This document shows, piece after piece, positions 17,509 to 25,504 of a stretch of DNA of 64,000 nucleotides. The stretch comes from Oerskovia flava (GTDB taxonomy: Bacteria > Actinomycetota > Actinomycetes > Actinomycetales > Cellulomonadaceae), in NCBI RefSeq assembly GCF_026163685.1, contig NZ_JAOXSR010000005.1, positions 186,001 through 250,000 of the forward strand, read 5' to 3'. The translations under genes and the position numbers were made by a program. Under the pieces are notes generated by a model, which did not search any database, was not told the DNA's origin, and saw only the letters and a list, made by a program, of their open reading frames with translations. Numbering within the stretch: the stretch's first letter is position 1; each line of letters starts with the position of its first letter.

Positions 17509-18114
17509 TCAGATCCACCCGTGCCGGCGCGCGATGTGCACGGCCTCGTGCCGGTTGGCCGCGCCGAGCTTCGCCGCCGCCGACGACAGGTAGTTGCGGA
17601 CCGTGCCCGGCGCGAGCGACGCGCGCGTCGCGATCTCCTCGACGGGCGCGCCGCCGGCGGCGAGCTCGAGGACGTCGGACTCACGAGCCGTCAGCGGGCT
17701 GGCACCCGCCGCGATCGCCTCGGCGGCGAGCTCCGGGTCGACGTACCGGCCGCCGTCGTGCACCTGCCGGACGACGTCCGCGAGGACGCGCGAGGAGACC
17801 GTCTTCGGCAGGAACGCGCGGACCCCTGCCTCGAGCGATCGCTTGAGGTACCCGGGCCGGCCGTGGCTCGTGACGATCACCACGGCGCACGACGGCAGCT
17901 CGGTGGCGAGCGCCTCGGCGACCTGCACCCCGTCCAGGCCGGGCATCTGGAGGTCGAGGACCGCGACGTCGGGCGTGTGCTTGCGCGCCGCGGCGACGGC
18001 CTCGATCCCGGAGGCCGCCTGCGCGACTACCTCGATGTCGTCCTCCAGCGCCAGGAGCGAGGCGACGGCGTCACGGATGAGGTTCTCGTCGTCGGCGAGC
18101 AGGATGCGGATCAC
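17509..18114 (-). CDS. NarL/LuxR-type response regulator
   Basis: A 201-residue DNA-binding response regulator. The receiver has the acidic pair D8-D9, phospho-acceptor D54 (AVLDLQMPGLDG), the Ser/Thr switch in VIVTSHG and the Lys in LPKTV. The C-terminal LuxR helix-turn-helix reads LTARESDVLELAAGGAP ... LAPGTVRNYLSSAAAKLGA. The start overlaps the kinase stop by four bases (ATGA), marking a cognate pair. It probably controls the adjacent ABC exporter, whose upstream region carries a perfect palindrome (21456-21477), in the manner of DesKR-type systems. Confidence 0.94.
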   Translation of the reverse strand: MIRILLADDENLIRDAVASLLALEDDIEVVAQAASGIEAVAAARKHTPDVAVLDLQMPGLDGVQVAEALATELPSCAVVIVTSHGRPGYLKRSLEAGVRAFLPKTVSSRVLADVVRQVHDGGRYVDPELAAEAIAAGASPLTARESDVLELAAGGAPVEEIATRASLAPGTVRNYLSSAAAKLGAANRHEAVHIARRHGWI

Positions 18115-19385
18115 GCGTGGGTGCCTTTCTCGAGGGCAGAAGGAGCGTAGGTAGGGGTCGGTGCGCGGTCGGGCACCCGGGCGACGAGACCGAACCGCTC
18201 GTCCTCGTACCAGGTCGTCAGCTCGCCGCGGACACCGGCGAGGCGTTCGGAGAGCCCGACGAGGCCGGACCCACGTCCCGGCGGCGAGGTCACGCCGTCG
18301 TTGACGATCTCGAGGACCGCACCGTCGGCGTCGCGGCGCAGCTCGACGCGGCAGGTCGCCGCGGCCGAGTGGCGCACGACGTTCGTCACCCCCTCGCGGA
18401 CCACCCAGGCGAGGGCCTCCTGGGCCTCCTTGCCGACCTGGACGTCCTCGCCCGTCACCGTGGTGTCGATCCCGGCCGAGCGGAGGACGGAGCGTGCGCC
18501 GGCGAGCTCGGCGGCGAGGTCCGCGCTGCGGTAGCCCGCGACGACCGACCGCACCTCGCGCAGCGCCTCCTGCGCGATCTGACGGACCTCGAGCATCTGC
18601 TCCTCCGCGCCGGGACGGCCGCGGGCGGTGAGCTCTGCCGCGAGCTCGCTCTTGACCGCGACGACGGACAGGGTGCGACCGAACACGTCGTGCAGGTCAC
18701 GGGAGAAACGCAGGCGTTCCTCGGCCACGGCGAGCCGGGCGTGCAGGACGCGGGTGCGCTCCTGCTCCCAGACGACGCCGTCCATCCAGATCGAGGCGCG
18801 GTAGGACAGGAAGGCACCGAAGCACACGATCATCAGGGCGAACCCTTGACCAGTGGCGACCCCGACGGCCGTACCGTCCTGCCGGTCGGCCCCGAGAAGG
18901 TGGACCCCCGCGACCAGGCCCCCGATCCCGACGGCGCCGACCGTCAGCCAGCGGAACGCGAGCAAGGGTGCGCAGGCGGCGACCGTGAACCCTGCGAAGA
19001 CGAGGGTGAGCACGACCCGGGTGTTGCCGTCGACGTAGGCGGCGTCCTGGCCCGGGTACGTCAGGGTGCTCAGCACGATGCCCAGCACGCCGAGTGCGAC
19101 CGCCGCCCCCAGGACCCACCTCTTGGCGGAGGGCCCCCCGAGGAACTGTGTGATACCCGAGCGCAGGAGGCCGATGCACGCCACGGTGTGCACGAGGGCG
19201 ACGATCAGGAGCGGCCCGAGAAGGGCCGGCCGCGAGGGCTCGGGCTCGGCCAGGCCCACGACCCACAGCACGAGGAACACCTCGCACGCGGACAGCACGT
19301 AGAGCGACCAGCGGGTGTAGGCGTCGAACCGCTCCGGGTCCGAGCTGCGCTGCCACACGCCGAAGATGTTGCCGGGAACTCTCAC
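18111..19385 (-). CDS. DesK-type sensor histidine kinase
   Basis: A 424-residue membrane kinase: about six hydrophobic segments in the first 190 residues and no large extracellular domain, so the stimulus is probably sensed in or near the membrane. Next is a HisKA_3 dimerisation domain with the phospho-acceptor His in FSRDLHDVFG (about residue 230), then an ATPase domain with VVREGVTNVVRHS (N-box) and GSGLVGLSERLAG (G-box). GTG 19385 is chosen because AAGGTGGTG precedes it and the protein then starts just before the first helix; longer frames add only Arg-rich sequence. Partner of the overlapping response regulator. Confidence 0.9.
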   Translation of the reverse strand: MRVPGNIFGVWQRSSDPERFDAYTRWSLYVLSACEVFLVLWVVGLAEPEPSRPALLGPLLIVALVHTVACIGLLRSGITQFLGGPSAKRWVLGAAVALGVLGIVLSTLTYPGQDAAYVDGNTRVVLTLVFAGFTVAACAPLLAFRWLTVGAVGIGGLVAGVHLLGADRQDGTAVGVATGQGFALMIVCFGAFLSYRASIWMDGVVWEQERTRVLHARLAVAEERLRFSRDLHDVFGRTLSVVAVKSELAAELTARGRPGAEEQMLEVRQIAQEALREVRSVVAGYRSADLAAELAGARSVLRSAGIDTTVTGEDVQVGKEAQEALAWVVREGVTNVVRHSAAATCRVELRRDADGAVLEIVNDGVTSPPGRGSGLVGLSERLAGVRGELTTWYEDERFGLVARVPDRAPTPTYAPSALEKGTHA

Positions 19386-19461
19386 GTCCACCACCTTGTC
19401 ACGGCTCCGGTGCCGGCGGCACCGGCGACGCCCCTGGCCCGACCTCGTCCGCCTCGCCACG

Positions 19462-20346
19462 TCAGCGTCGCGGCTCCCAGCTCATGTACCGCCCGGCGAG
19501 CCAGGCCCCGGCCAGGCACCACGCGGCGAGCACGGCGAGCGGCGCCGCGCCGGCGGCGAAGGACTCGACGAAGGAGTACGTCGCGCCGTCGGGACCCACA
19601 CCCGTCAGTCCCGTCCCGAGGAGCTCGGCGACGGCGTGCAGCGGAGTGAGCTGCGCGATCACCTGCACCGGGTCGGGGAGCACGTCGAGCGGCAAGGTCA
19701 CCCCGGAGAACAGCAGGGCCACGGCCATGATCGGCAGGGTCGAGAGCTGCGCCGACTCGAGCGTCCTGGTGAAGGCGGTGCTGGCCGCGGCGAGCGTGGT
19801 GAACACGAAGGTCCCGCCGAGGAGGGCGACGAGCACGAGGACGAGGTTCGTCGGGACGTCCAGCCCGATCCACAGCGCGACGGCCGCGCCGCCGAGCACG
19901 AGCTGGCCGAGCAGGGTCACCACGGCGGGCGTCGCCGCGCCGGCGAGGATCTCGGCGTCGGTAACCTGTCCCGTCCGCAGCCGCTTGAGGACGAGCTCCT
20001 CGCGCCTGGCGACGTACGCGCTGGCCAGGTTGTAGTAGACGACGAACATCAGGGCGAAGCAGGCGAGCGAGACCAGCGCGAGCGCCCCGACGGAGGCGCC
20101 CGGGTCCGCGGCGGCCAAGGCCTCGAAGGTCCCGGTCACGTGGAGGAACGCGACCATGGCGGGTGCGAGCGCGAGGCCGTTGAACAGCGCCGTGCGGTTG
20201 CGCAGCAGCAGCCGGGTCTCGGCCCGCACGAGCGAGCCGGTGCGGCGGAGCCGCGCCCGCAGCCCGTCCGGGCGGGTGCGCGACGCGGGACCGGTGGCAG
20301 CGCGGGGGGCGGGGCTGGTCGGTGGTTCGGTGGCGAGGGTGGTCAT
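19462..20346 (-). CDS. ABC-2 type transporter permease
   Basis: A 294-residue membrane protein with six predicted membrane helices and the ABC-2 pattern: after an N-terminal amphipathic segment (AETRLLLRNRTALFNG) come two helices, EELVLKRLRTGQVTDAEILA in the cytoplasmic loop, and a late LLFSGVTLPLDVLPDPVQVI segment typical of the family. It exports a lipid, antibiotic or other hydrophobic compound with the ATPase encoded upstream. ATG 20346 overlaps the ATPase stop by four bases. The substrate is not known; such exporters next to DesK-type systems often respond to envelope stress. Confidence 0.9.
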   Translation of the reverse strand: MTTLATEPPTSPAPRAATGPASRTRPDGLRARLRRTGSLVRAETRLLLRNRTALFNGLALAPAMVAFLHVTGTFEALAAADPGASVGALALVSLACFALMFVVYYNLASAYVARREELVLKRLRTGQVTDAEILAGAATPAVVTLLGQLVLGGAAVALWIGLDVPTNLVLVLVALLGGTFVFTTLAAASTAFTRTLESAQLSTLPIMAVALLFSGVTLPLDVLPDPVQVIAQLTPLHAVAELLGTGLTGVGPDGATYSFVESFAAGAAPLAVLAAWCLAGAWLAGRYMSWEPRR

Positions 20347-21380
20347 GCTGCGGCCTCCTGACGGGTGTGGCCTGCGGCCGGGTGGTCGGCGGTACCGTCG
20401 GTGGGGTGGTCGGTGAGGTGGTCGGCGGCGATCGTGAGGAACGCCTGCTCGAGGGACGCCGGCCGCGCCTCGAGGCCGGTGAGGGCGACGTCGTGCTCGG
20501 TCGCCCAGGCCAGCAGCGTCGCGAGGGTGGGCTGCAGCGCGCGCGTGGGGATCACGAGGCGCCCGGCGTCCACCCGGGTGGGAGCGACGACGTCGGGCAG
20601 CGAGGGCAGGTCGTCCGGCCGCACGGCCGCGGCGTCGAGGTAGACGTGCGCAGGCTCGGAGCCGACGATCTCGGCGACGGTCCCCTCGCGCACGATCCGG
20701 CCGCCGTGCATGATCGCGAGCCGGTCCGCGAGCCGCTCCGCCTCCTCCAGGTAGTGGGTGGTCAGGACGACGGTCGTGCCCTCGTCGAGCAGCGAGCTGA
20801 CGAGCTCCCACACGGACCGGCGGCTCTCCGGGTCGAGCCCGGTGGTGGGTTCGTCGAGGAACAGGACCTCGGGCCGACCGAGGAGGGCCAGCGCGAGGTC
20901 GAGGCGCCGGCGCTCACCACCCGAGAGCGACTTCACGGCGACGGACGAGCGGCCGCGCAGGTCCACCAGGTCGAGCGCCTCGGCGACCGGTCGGGACTCC
21001 TGCAGCGTGCCCGCCCACATCCGGGCGGTCTCCTCGGTCGTGAGATCCGACGGGAAGCCCGCCTCCTGCAGCATGATGCCGATGCGCGGACGCACGAGGG
21101 ACCGACGGCGGTAGGGGTCCTGGCCGAAGACGTGCACCGTGCCGTCGCTCGGCCGGGCGAGGCCCTCGACGACCTCGAGGAGCGAGGTCTTCCCGGCGCC
21201 GTTCGTGCCGAGCAGCGCGAAGAGCTCGCCGCGGCGCACGTGCAGGTCGACGCCGCGCACGGCCTCGAACTCGGGGCGGGCGCCGGTGCGCGAGCCGTAG
21301 CGGCGACGCACCGCGTGCACGTCGATGATCGTCTCGTGGTCGAGCGCCGACCCAGGTGAGGTGTCCATGGAGGTGTCCAT
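20343..21380 (-). CDS. ABC exporter ATP-binding protein
   Basis: A 345-residue ATPase of the drug/lipid exporter (CcmA/DrrA-like) family: Walker A GTNGAGKT, signature LSGGERRRLDLALALLG, Walker B VLFLDEPTTGLD, H-loop VVLTTHYLEEAERL, and a C-terminal accessory domain of about 100 residues. The start is doubled: a 12-bp tandem repeat codes MDTS-MDTS, so ATG 21380 or 21368 could be used; GGAGG lies one base before the first and 13 before the second, neither ideal. It leads an operon ATPase-permease-kinase-regulator with overlaps at most junctions. Confidence 0.9.
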   Translation of the reverse strand: MDTSMDTSPGSALDHETIIDVHAVRRRYGSRTGARPEFEAVRGVDLHVRRGELFALLGTNGAGKTSLLEVVEGLARPSDGTVHVFGQDPYRRRSLVRPRIGIMLQEAGFPSDLTTEETARMWAGTLQESRPVAEALDLVDLRGRSSVAVKSLSGGERRRLDLALALLGRPEVLFLDEPTTGLDPESRRSVWELVSSLLDEGTTVVLTTHYLEEAERLADRLAIMHGGRIVREGTVAEIVGSEPAHVYLDAAAVRPDDLPSLPDVVAPTRVDAGRLVIPTRALQPTLATLLAWATEHDVALTGLEARPASLEQAFLTIAADHLTDHPTDGTADHPAAGHTRQEAAA

Positions 21381-21420
21381 GCCTCCAGCCTGCCGCCGCT
21401 CTCGGGCGAGCGGCAGTGCG

Positions 21421-21477
21421 CGCCGTCACCGGTCGCGTACACGCCGTCACCGGCATGGCGTGACAGATGTCACGCCA
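21421..21477. promoter_or_regulatory. Perfect 22-bp palindrome and 12-bp direct repeat upstream of the ABC/two-component operon
   Basis: TGGCGTGACA (21456-21465), spacer GA, then TGTCACGCCA (21468-21477) is a perfect dyad. Beside it CGCCGTCACCGG occurs at 21421-21432 and again at 21442-21453, 21 bases apart, two helical turns on one face. Both contain GTCAC, the half-site core of the palindrome. The site is in the 109 bases between the murA stop and the ATPase start, both on the minus strand. It suits a dimeric NarL-type regulator binding its own operon; it could instead terminate murA. Confidence 0.6.
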
Positions 21478-21489
21478 CGCCCGGTGAGG

Positions 21490-22818
21490 TCAGGACCTCC
21501 CGGCGTCCCGGCTGACGTCCGCGCCGAGGGCGACGAGCTTGTCCTGGAAGTTCTCGTAGCCACGGTCGATGAGGCTGATGCCCCGCACCGTGGAGGTGCC
21601 CTTCGCCGCGAGCGCGGCGATGAGGTGCGAGAAGCCCCCGCGCAGGTCGGGGACCTCGATGTCGGCGGCCGAGAGGGGCGTGGGACCGGAGACGACGACC
21701 GAGTGGTGGAAGTTGCGCTGGCCGAACCGGCAGTCGCGCCCGCCCAGGCACTCCTTGTACACCTGGATGGTCGCGCCCATGCCGCGCAGCGCGTCGGTAA
21801 AGCCGAAGCGGTTCTCGTAGACCGTCTCGTGGACGATCGACAGGCCCTTCGCCTGCGTGAGCGCCACGACGAGCGGCTGCTGCCAGTCCGTCATAAAACC
21901 GGGGTGCACGTCGGTCTCGAGCACGATGGGGTCGAGGTCGCCGCCCGGGTGCCAGAACCGGATGCCGTCGTCCTGCACGTCGAAGCGCCCGCCGACCTTG
22001 CGGAAGGTGTTGAGGAAGGTCATCATCTCGGGCTGCGTCGCACCCTTGACGGTGACGTCACCGCCTGTCGCGAGCGCCGCGGACGCCCACGACGCCGCTT
22101 CGATGCGGTCGCCGAGCGCGGTGTGCGTGTACCCCTCGAGGCGGTCGACGCCTTCGATGCGGATCACGCGGTCCGTGTCCACGGAGATGATCGCGCCCAT
22201 CTTCTGCAGGACGGCGATGAGGTCCATGATCTCGGGCTCGATCGCCGCGTTCGACAGCTCGGTGATGCCCTCGGCCCGCACGGCCGTGAGGAGGAGCTGC
22301 TCGGTCGCGCCGACCGAGGGGTACGGCAGGGAGATCTTGGTGCCGTGCAGGCGCCGCGGGGCGCGGATGTGGATGCCGCCCTCACGCTTGTCCACCACGG
22401 CACCGAACTGCCGCAAGATGTCCAGGTGGTAGTTGATCGGCCGGTCGCCGATGCGGCAGCCACCCAGGTCGGGGATGAACGCCTCGCCGAGCCGGTGCAG
22501 CAGCGGCCCGCAGAACAGGATCGGGATACGCGACGAGCCGGCGTGGGCGTCGATGTCGGCGACGTGCGCGGACTCGACGTTGCTCGGGTCCAGGTCGAGG
22601 ATCCCCGCGTCGGGATCCGACTTCACCGCGACCCCGTGCAGCTCGAGCAGGCCCGTCACGACACCGACGTCGCGGATCTGCGGCACGTTGCGCAGCACGC
22701 TCGGCGACTCACCCAGCAACGACGCCACCATCGCCTTGGAGACGAAGTTCTTGGCGCCGCGCACCGTGATGGTCCCGTTCAGCGGGTTTCCCCCGCCCAC
22801 GTACAGCAGATCGTTCAT
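21490..22818 (-). CDS. murA: UDP-N-acetylglucosamine 1-carboxyvinyltransferase
   Basis: A 442-residue enzyme for the first committed step of peptidoglycan synthesis, transferring enolpyruvate from PEP to UDP-GlcNAc. Present are the N-terminal GAKNFVSKAM with K23, the loop cysteine C121 in GGCRIGDRPINYH (the fosfomycin target when Cys, as here), and SRIPILFCGPLLHRLG. The Cys suggests fosfomycin sensitivity at the target level. The sequence is longer than E. coli MurA by about 20 residues. A GC-rich dyad lies upstream. Terminator-like sequence beyond the stop overlaps the palindrome described separately. Confidence 0.93.
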   Translation of the reverse strand: MNDLLYVGGGNPLNGTITVRGAKNFVSKAMVASLLGESPSVLRNVPQIRDVGVVTGLLELHGVAVKSDPDAGILDLDPSNVESAHVADIDAHAGSSRIPILFCGPLLHRLGEAFIPDLGGCRIGDRPINYHLDILRQFGAVVDKREGGIHIRAPRRLHGTKISLPYPSVGATEQLLLTAVRAEGITELSNAAIEPEIMDLIAVLQKMGAIISVDTDRVIRIEGVDRLEGYTHTALGDRIEAASWASAALATGGDVTVKGATQPEMMTFLNTFRKVGGRFDVQDDGIRFWHPGGDLDPIVLETDVHPGFMTDWQQPLVVALTQAKGLSIVHETVYENRFGFTDALRGMGATIQVYKECLGGRDCRFGQRNFHHSVVVSGPTPLSAADIEVPDLRGGFSHLIAALAAKGTSTVRGISLIDRGYENFQDKLVALGADVSRDAGRS

Positions 22819-23008
22819 CAGCTCTGATAGCCCTCTCGACAGCGGGTAGTCCCTGGGCCCGCGAGCGGGCCCCGTGCGCCAGAACGGAGCACCAAGCGAT
22901 TATTCACCCCGCGCGCTCCCGATGCAGCCATGCCCGTGGAGGTCCGGTGGAGGAACCGTCACCGTGACCACCACCCTCGCCCCGCAGGCCGGGCGCGCGC
23001 AACCCCCG
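22819..23008. other. murA upstream region with GC-rich dyad
   Basis: The 190 bases between the murA start and the purine deaminase stop contain a perfect dyad, GGGCCCGC (22855-22862) and GCGGGCCC (22865-22872) with a 2-base centre, 37 bases before murA. It would lie in the murA leader or stop transcription from the deaminase gene. No small open frame or tRNA is seen here. Confidence 0.6.
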
Positions 23009-24049
23009 TCAGGACGACGGCGCCTCGTGGCCGGCGACGTAGCGGTCGATCTCGGCGAGGTACTCCGCGCGCTCCGCGTCCCCCAGCCACGACGCCTCGA
23101 ACGAGTTCGCGGCGAGCGTCACGACCTCCTCGGTCGTCAGCCCTGCCGCCTCGACGAGCGCCACGTAGTTGTCCGCGACGTAGCCGCCGAAGTAGGCGGG
23201 GTCGTCGGAGTTCACCGTGACCCGCACGCCCGAGCGCAGGAGCGCGGCGATCTCCGTCGCCTTCATCTCGTCGGTGACGAACGAGTTCGAGACCGGGCAG
23301 CACGTCAGCCCGAGGCCGCGCTCGCGCACGACGTCGACGAGCGCCGGGTCCTCCACGACGTTCGTCCCGTGGTCCACGCGGTCCACCCCGATGCGGTCGA
23401 GCACGGTGCGGATGTTGTCGATGCTCCCCTCCTGGTCGATGTCGCAGTGCATCGTCAGGCGGTAGCCGAGCTCGCGCGCCCGGGCGAACACGCCCGCGAA
23501 CTTCTCCGGCGGGTTGCCGCGCTCGTCCGAGTCGAGCCCGACCCCGAGGATGCGGTCGGCGAACGGCACCGACGCCTCGAGCGTCTCCGCGGCGCTCTCC
23601 GCCGACATGTCGCGCAGGAAGCACAGGATGAGGTGCGCGTCGACCCCGTGCTTCGTCGGCGCCTCGGCGGCCGCGCGGTGGTACCCCGTGACGACCGCCT
23701 CGAACGGCACCCCGCGCGACGTGTGGGCCTGCGGGTCGAAGAACATCTCGACATGCCGGACGCCGTCCGCCGCTGCCCGCGCGAGGTAGGCGTCCGCGAG
23801 CTCGTAGAAGTCGTCCGCCGTCTGCAGGACCTCCATCGCCGGGTAGTACACGGCGAGGAAGCTCGCGAGCGAGTCGAACGCGTACGTCGCGCGGATCTCC
23901 TCGACCGTCGACTGGCCGATGTCGATCCCGTTGCGCTCGGCGAGTCGCAGCTTGAGCTCGGGCTCGAGCGTCCCTTCGAGGTGCAGGTGCAACTCGGCCT
24001 TCGGCAGGCCGGTGATGAACTCGCGCGTGGGCGTGGCAGGCAGGGTCAT
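23009..24049 (-). CDS. Adenosine/adenine deaminase family hydrolase
   Basis: A 346-residue TIM-barrel metal hydrolase. N-terminal HLHLEGTLEP (H21, H23), FFDPQAHTSRGVPFE, GVGLDSDERGNPP, RVDHGTN and NSDDPAYFGGY follow the adenine-deaminase branch of the family (adenine to hypoxanthine) more than classical adenosine deaminase. The odd point is the segment at about residue 200: relatives carry H-A-G-E, with Glu acting as proton donor, but here it reads MHCDIDQEGS, so His is followed by Cys-Asp-Ile. The substrate may therefore be a different N6-substituted purine. AAGGAGAC precedes the ATG. It stands alone between murA and the AbiE remnant. Confidence 0.85.
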   Translation of the reverse strand: MTLPATPTREFITGLPKAELHLHLEGTLEPELKLRLAERNGIDIGQSTVEEIRATYAFDSLASFLAVYYPAMEVLQTADDFYELADAYLARAAADGVRHVEMFFDPQAHTSRGVPFEAVVTGYHRAAAEAPTKHGVDAHLILCFLRDMSAESAAETLEASVPFADRILGVGLDSDERGNPPEKFAGVFARARELGYRLTMHCDIDQEGSIDNIRTVLDRIGVDRVDHGTNVVEDPALVDVVRERGLGLTCCPVSNSFVTDEMKATEIAALLRSGVRVTVNSDDPAYFGGYVADNYVALVEAAGLTTEEVVTLAANSFEASWLGDAERAEYLAEIDRYVAGHEAPSS

Positions 24050-24184
24050 GGGTCTCCTTGTCGGGTCCGGTCATCGCTGTCCCACCATCGTCTCTCAGCC
24101 CCGAGTCGAAGCACACGGGACCTCCCGTCGAACCGTAACCGCGAAGAAGAGACGAACGACAGCACGGCACGTCACGGGAGCACC
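24050..24184. other. Deaminase upstream spacer
   Basis: These 135 bases between two minus-strand genes hold the ribosome-binding site of the deaminase and presumably its promoter. No clear -35/-10 pair, hairpin or open frame could be read here. Confidence 0.4.
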
Positions 24185-24664
24185 TCAGAGCACCCAGTCG
24201 ACCTTGCCCTCCATCGGGCCGCCGCAGGCCTCGGTGCCGCCGACGCTGACCCAGGTGACATCGACCGCGGTGCGAGCCACCACGTCCTCGTCCTCGCCGA
24301 GCGCGCGGAGCTCGATCGGGTTCGGCGGGTAGAAGAGCGTGATGATCCAGGTGTCGCCGTCCCGCGACGTCGGGATCACAGGCACCGTCACGTCGGACCC
24401 CGTCGAAAGGGTCGGTTGCCAGTGCTCGCCGTCGCGCACCTGGAGCCGTGCCACCTCGGCGGTGTCTCCCGAGAGGGCCACTTCAAGGAGGCTGGAGTAG
24501 CCGATCGCCGGACAGTCGCGTCCCGGTAGCGGTAGGCGCGGCCCGAGGGTCGCGGCGACGACGAGAAGACCGACGACGCCGAGAGCAGCCAGTTCGGCCC
24601 AGGGTGGCGGACGAAGGCTCCGGGAAGCCGCAGGCTCCGAGCCGTCAGCTGCGTCACGCCTCAT
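24185..24664 (-). CDS. Hypothetical single-pass membrane protein
   Basis: I do not recognise this 159-residue protein. It has a short cytoplasmic N-terminus, one hydrophobic helix (AALGVVGLLVVAATLG, about residues 32-47) and an exported domain of about 110 residues with Cys in GRDCPAIGYS and TEACGGPM that may pair. The domain has alternating hydrophobic pattern (DTWIITLFYPPN, VDVTWVSVGG) expected of a beta fold. ATG 24664 overlaps the stop of the frame-shifted toxin tail at 24654-24656, so the gene probably entered or was brought into the AbiE operon by the deletion. In-frame sequence upstream is the toxin remnant, not a longer N-terminus. Confidence 0.6.
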   Translation of the reverse strand: MRRDAADGSEPAASRSLRPPPWAELAALGVVGLLVVAATLGPRLPLPGRDCPAIGYSSLLEVALSGDTAEVARLQVRDGEHWQPTLSTGSDVTVPVIPTSRDGDTWIITLFYPPNPIELRALGEDEDVVARTAVDVTWVSVGGTEACGGPMEGKVDWVL

Positions 24665-24909
24665 GGCCGCCGGACCCGCCTGCGATGGAGAGGTCCTGCG
24701 CCCAAGTCCGCGCGATCGGCTGCCACACGAGTCCGCGAGCCCGGCCACCCAGAACGGGGTCGGCGAGACGCGGCGAGACGAGTCAGGAAGCCCTCCAGCG
24801 CGTACAGCGCCAGGTACTCCGCTGGGTCACGGCCCTGCACCTTGGCAAGGGTGCGCAAGTCGTCGTACGCACGACCTGCCGGCGTCTCGCGTGACGAGTT
24901 CGGACTCAC
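24654..24909 (-). pseudogene. AbiEii nucleotidyltransferase toxin remnant (internal deletion plus frameshift)
   Basis: GTG 24909 overlaps the antitoxin stop by four bases (GTGA), as in intact abiE pairs. The first 35-40 residues read as the AbiEii N-terminus: GRAYDDLRTLAKVQGRDPAE, then LALYALEGFLTRLAAS. After that the family should continue with the KGG nucleotidyltransferase core of more than 200 residues, but none of it is present. Shifting by one base gives LADPVLGGRARGLVWQPIARTW, which resembles the family's C-terminus, ending at 24654. A 10-bp tandem duplication sits exactly at the junction. The active site is missing, so the toxin cannot work. Assignment of the tail to the C-terminus is from memory of the family and less certain. 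Confidence 0.65.
24761..24780. repeat. 10-bp tandem duplication at the toxin deletion junction
   Basis: CGGCGAGACG occurs twice without a gap. Removing one copy joins the N-terminal frame of the AbiEii remnant to the frame coding its tail, giving one continuous short protein, so the duplication is the frameshift. Confidence 0.85.
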
Positions 24910-25460
24910 AGCAGCACCTGGAGCGCCCCGCGGATCGCGGTGACGGTCCGCGGAAAGTGTCCCGCCGTGCGGAGCAGCTCGGCAGGCGAGCTGTTCGGAC
25001 GCCGGACCCAACGACGCAGTGCCTGGTTGGCCTGGTCGATGTCCTCGAGATGCGCGATCCGGAACGCGTCCACGATGGTCCGTTCGGCTGAGTAGACCCA
25101 CAGGTCAGGGTGCTCACTCATCGTGATGCGGCCGATCTCGAACGTCGCCGGCCCGAAGGCGTGCCAGATCACGTGCTCAAAGCCCGCGGGGAACCTCGTA
25201 CCGCGCGGCAACGCGATGTCGGTGGCACGAGGGATCTCGTCGCTCAGCCCGTGGTGCACCAGTGCACTGGTGAGGCACATCGTCGCGGCGGGCTTGACCG
25301 CCGTCGCGCCCGCCAGTGACGCCATGGCAGGGTCCAGCTCTCCGGGCCGGATGTACACACCGCGCCCGATCCGCTCCAGCTCGCCGGCCTGGGCCATGCG
25401 GTATACCTCGTCCTTGCGCAACCCCGCTGCGCGTGCCGCTTCGAGCGTCAGTACCGACAT
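24906..25460 (-). CDS. AbiEi-type antitoxin, transcriptional repressor
   Basis: A 184-residue protein of the type IV antitoxin AbiEi family. The N-terminal winged helix reads LEAARAAGLRKDEVYRMAQA, with the conserved GELERIGRGVYIRPGE; the C-terminal part (TMCLTSALVHHGLSDEIP, WHAFGPATFEIG, ERTIVDAFR) is the antitoxin domain. AbiEi represses its own promoter and counters a nucleotidyltransferase toxin. Here the partner toxin is destroyed, so this is an orphan. AGGAGG precedes the ATG. An intact inverted repeat lies just upstream, so autoregulation may persist. Confidence 0.88.
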   Translation of the reverse strand: MSVLTLEAARAAGLRKDEVYRMAQAGELERIGRGVYIRPGELDPAMASLAGATAVKPAATMCLTSALVHHGLSDEIPRATDIALPRGTRFPAGFEHVIWHAFGPATFEIGRITMSEHPDLWVYSAERTIVDAFRIAHLEDIDQANQALRRWVRRPNSSPAELLRTAGHFPRTVTAIRGALQVLL

Positions 25461-25477
25461 CCCGCCACCTCCTAACT

Positions 25478-25504
25478 GTCTACAGGAAGCCTAGACCTGT
25501 AGAC
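25478..25504. promoter_or_regulatory. Inverted repeat upstream of abiEi, probable antitoxin operator
   Basis: GTCTACAGG (25478-25486) and CCTGTAGAC (25496-25504) are perfect 9-bp arms with a 9-base spacer, 18 bases from the antitoxin start. Within it on the minus strand TAGGCT could be the -10. AbiEi proteins are known to bind inverted repeats in their promoter; the match to this protein is inference. Confidence 0.7.

Noticed and set aside
23009-24049. Calling the purine deaminase simply adenosine deaminase (add)
   Set aside because: The motifs GVGLDSDERGNPP and NSDDPAYFGGY fit the adenine branch, and the active-site HAGE segment is changed, so a firm gene symbol is not justified.
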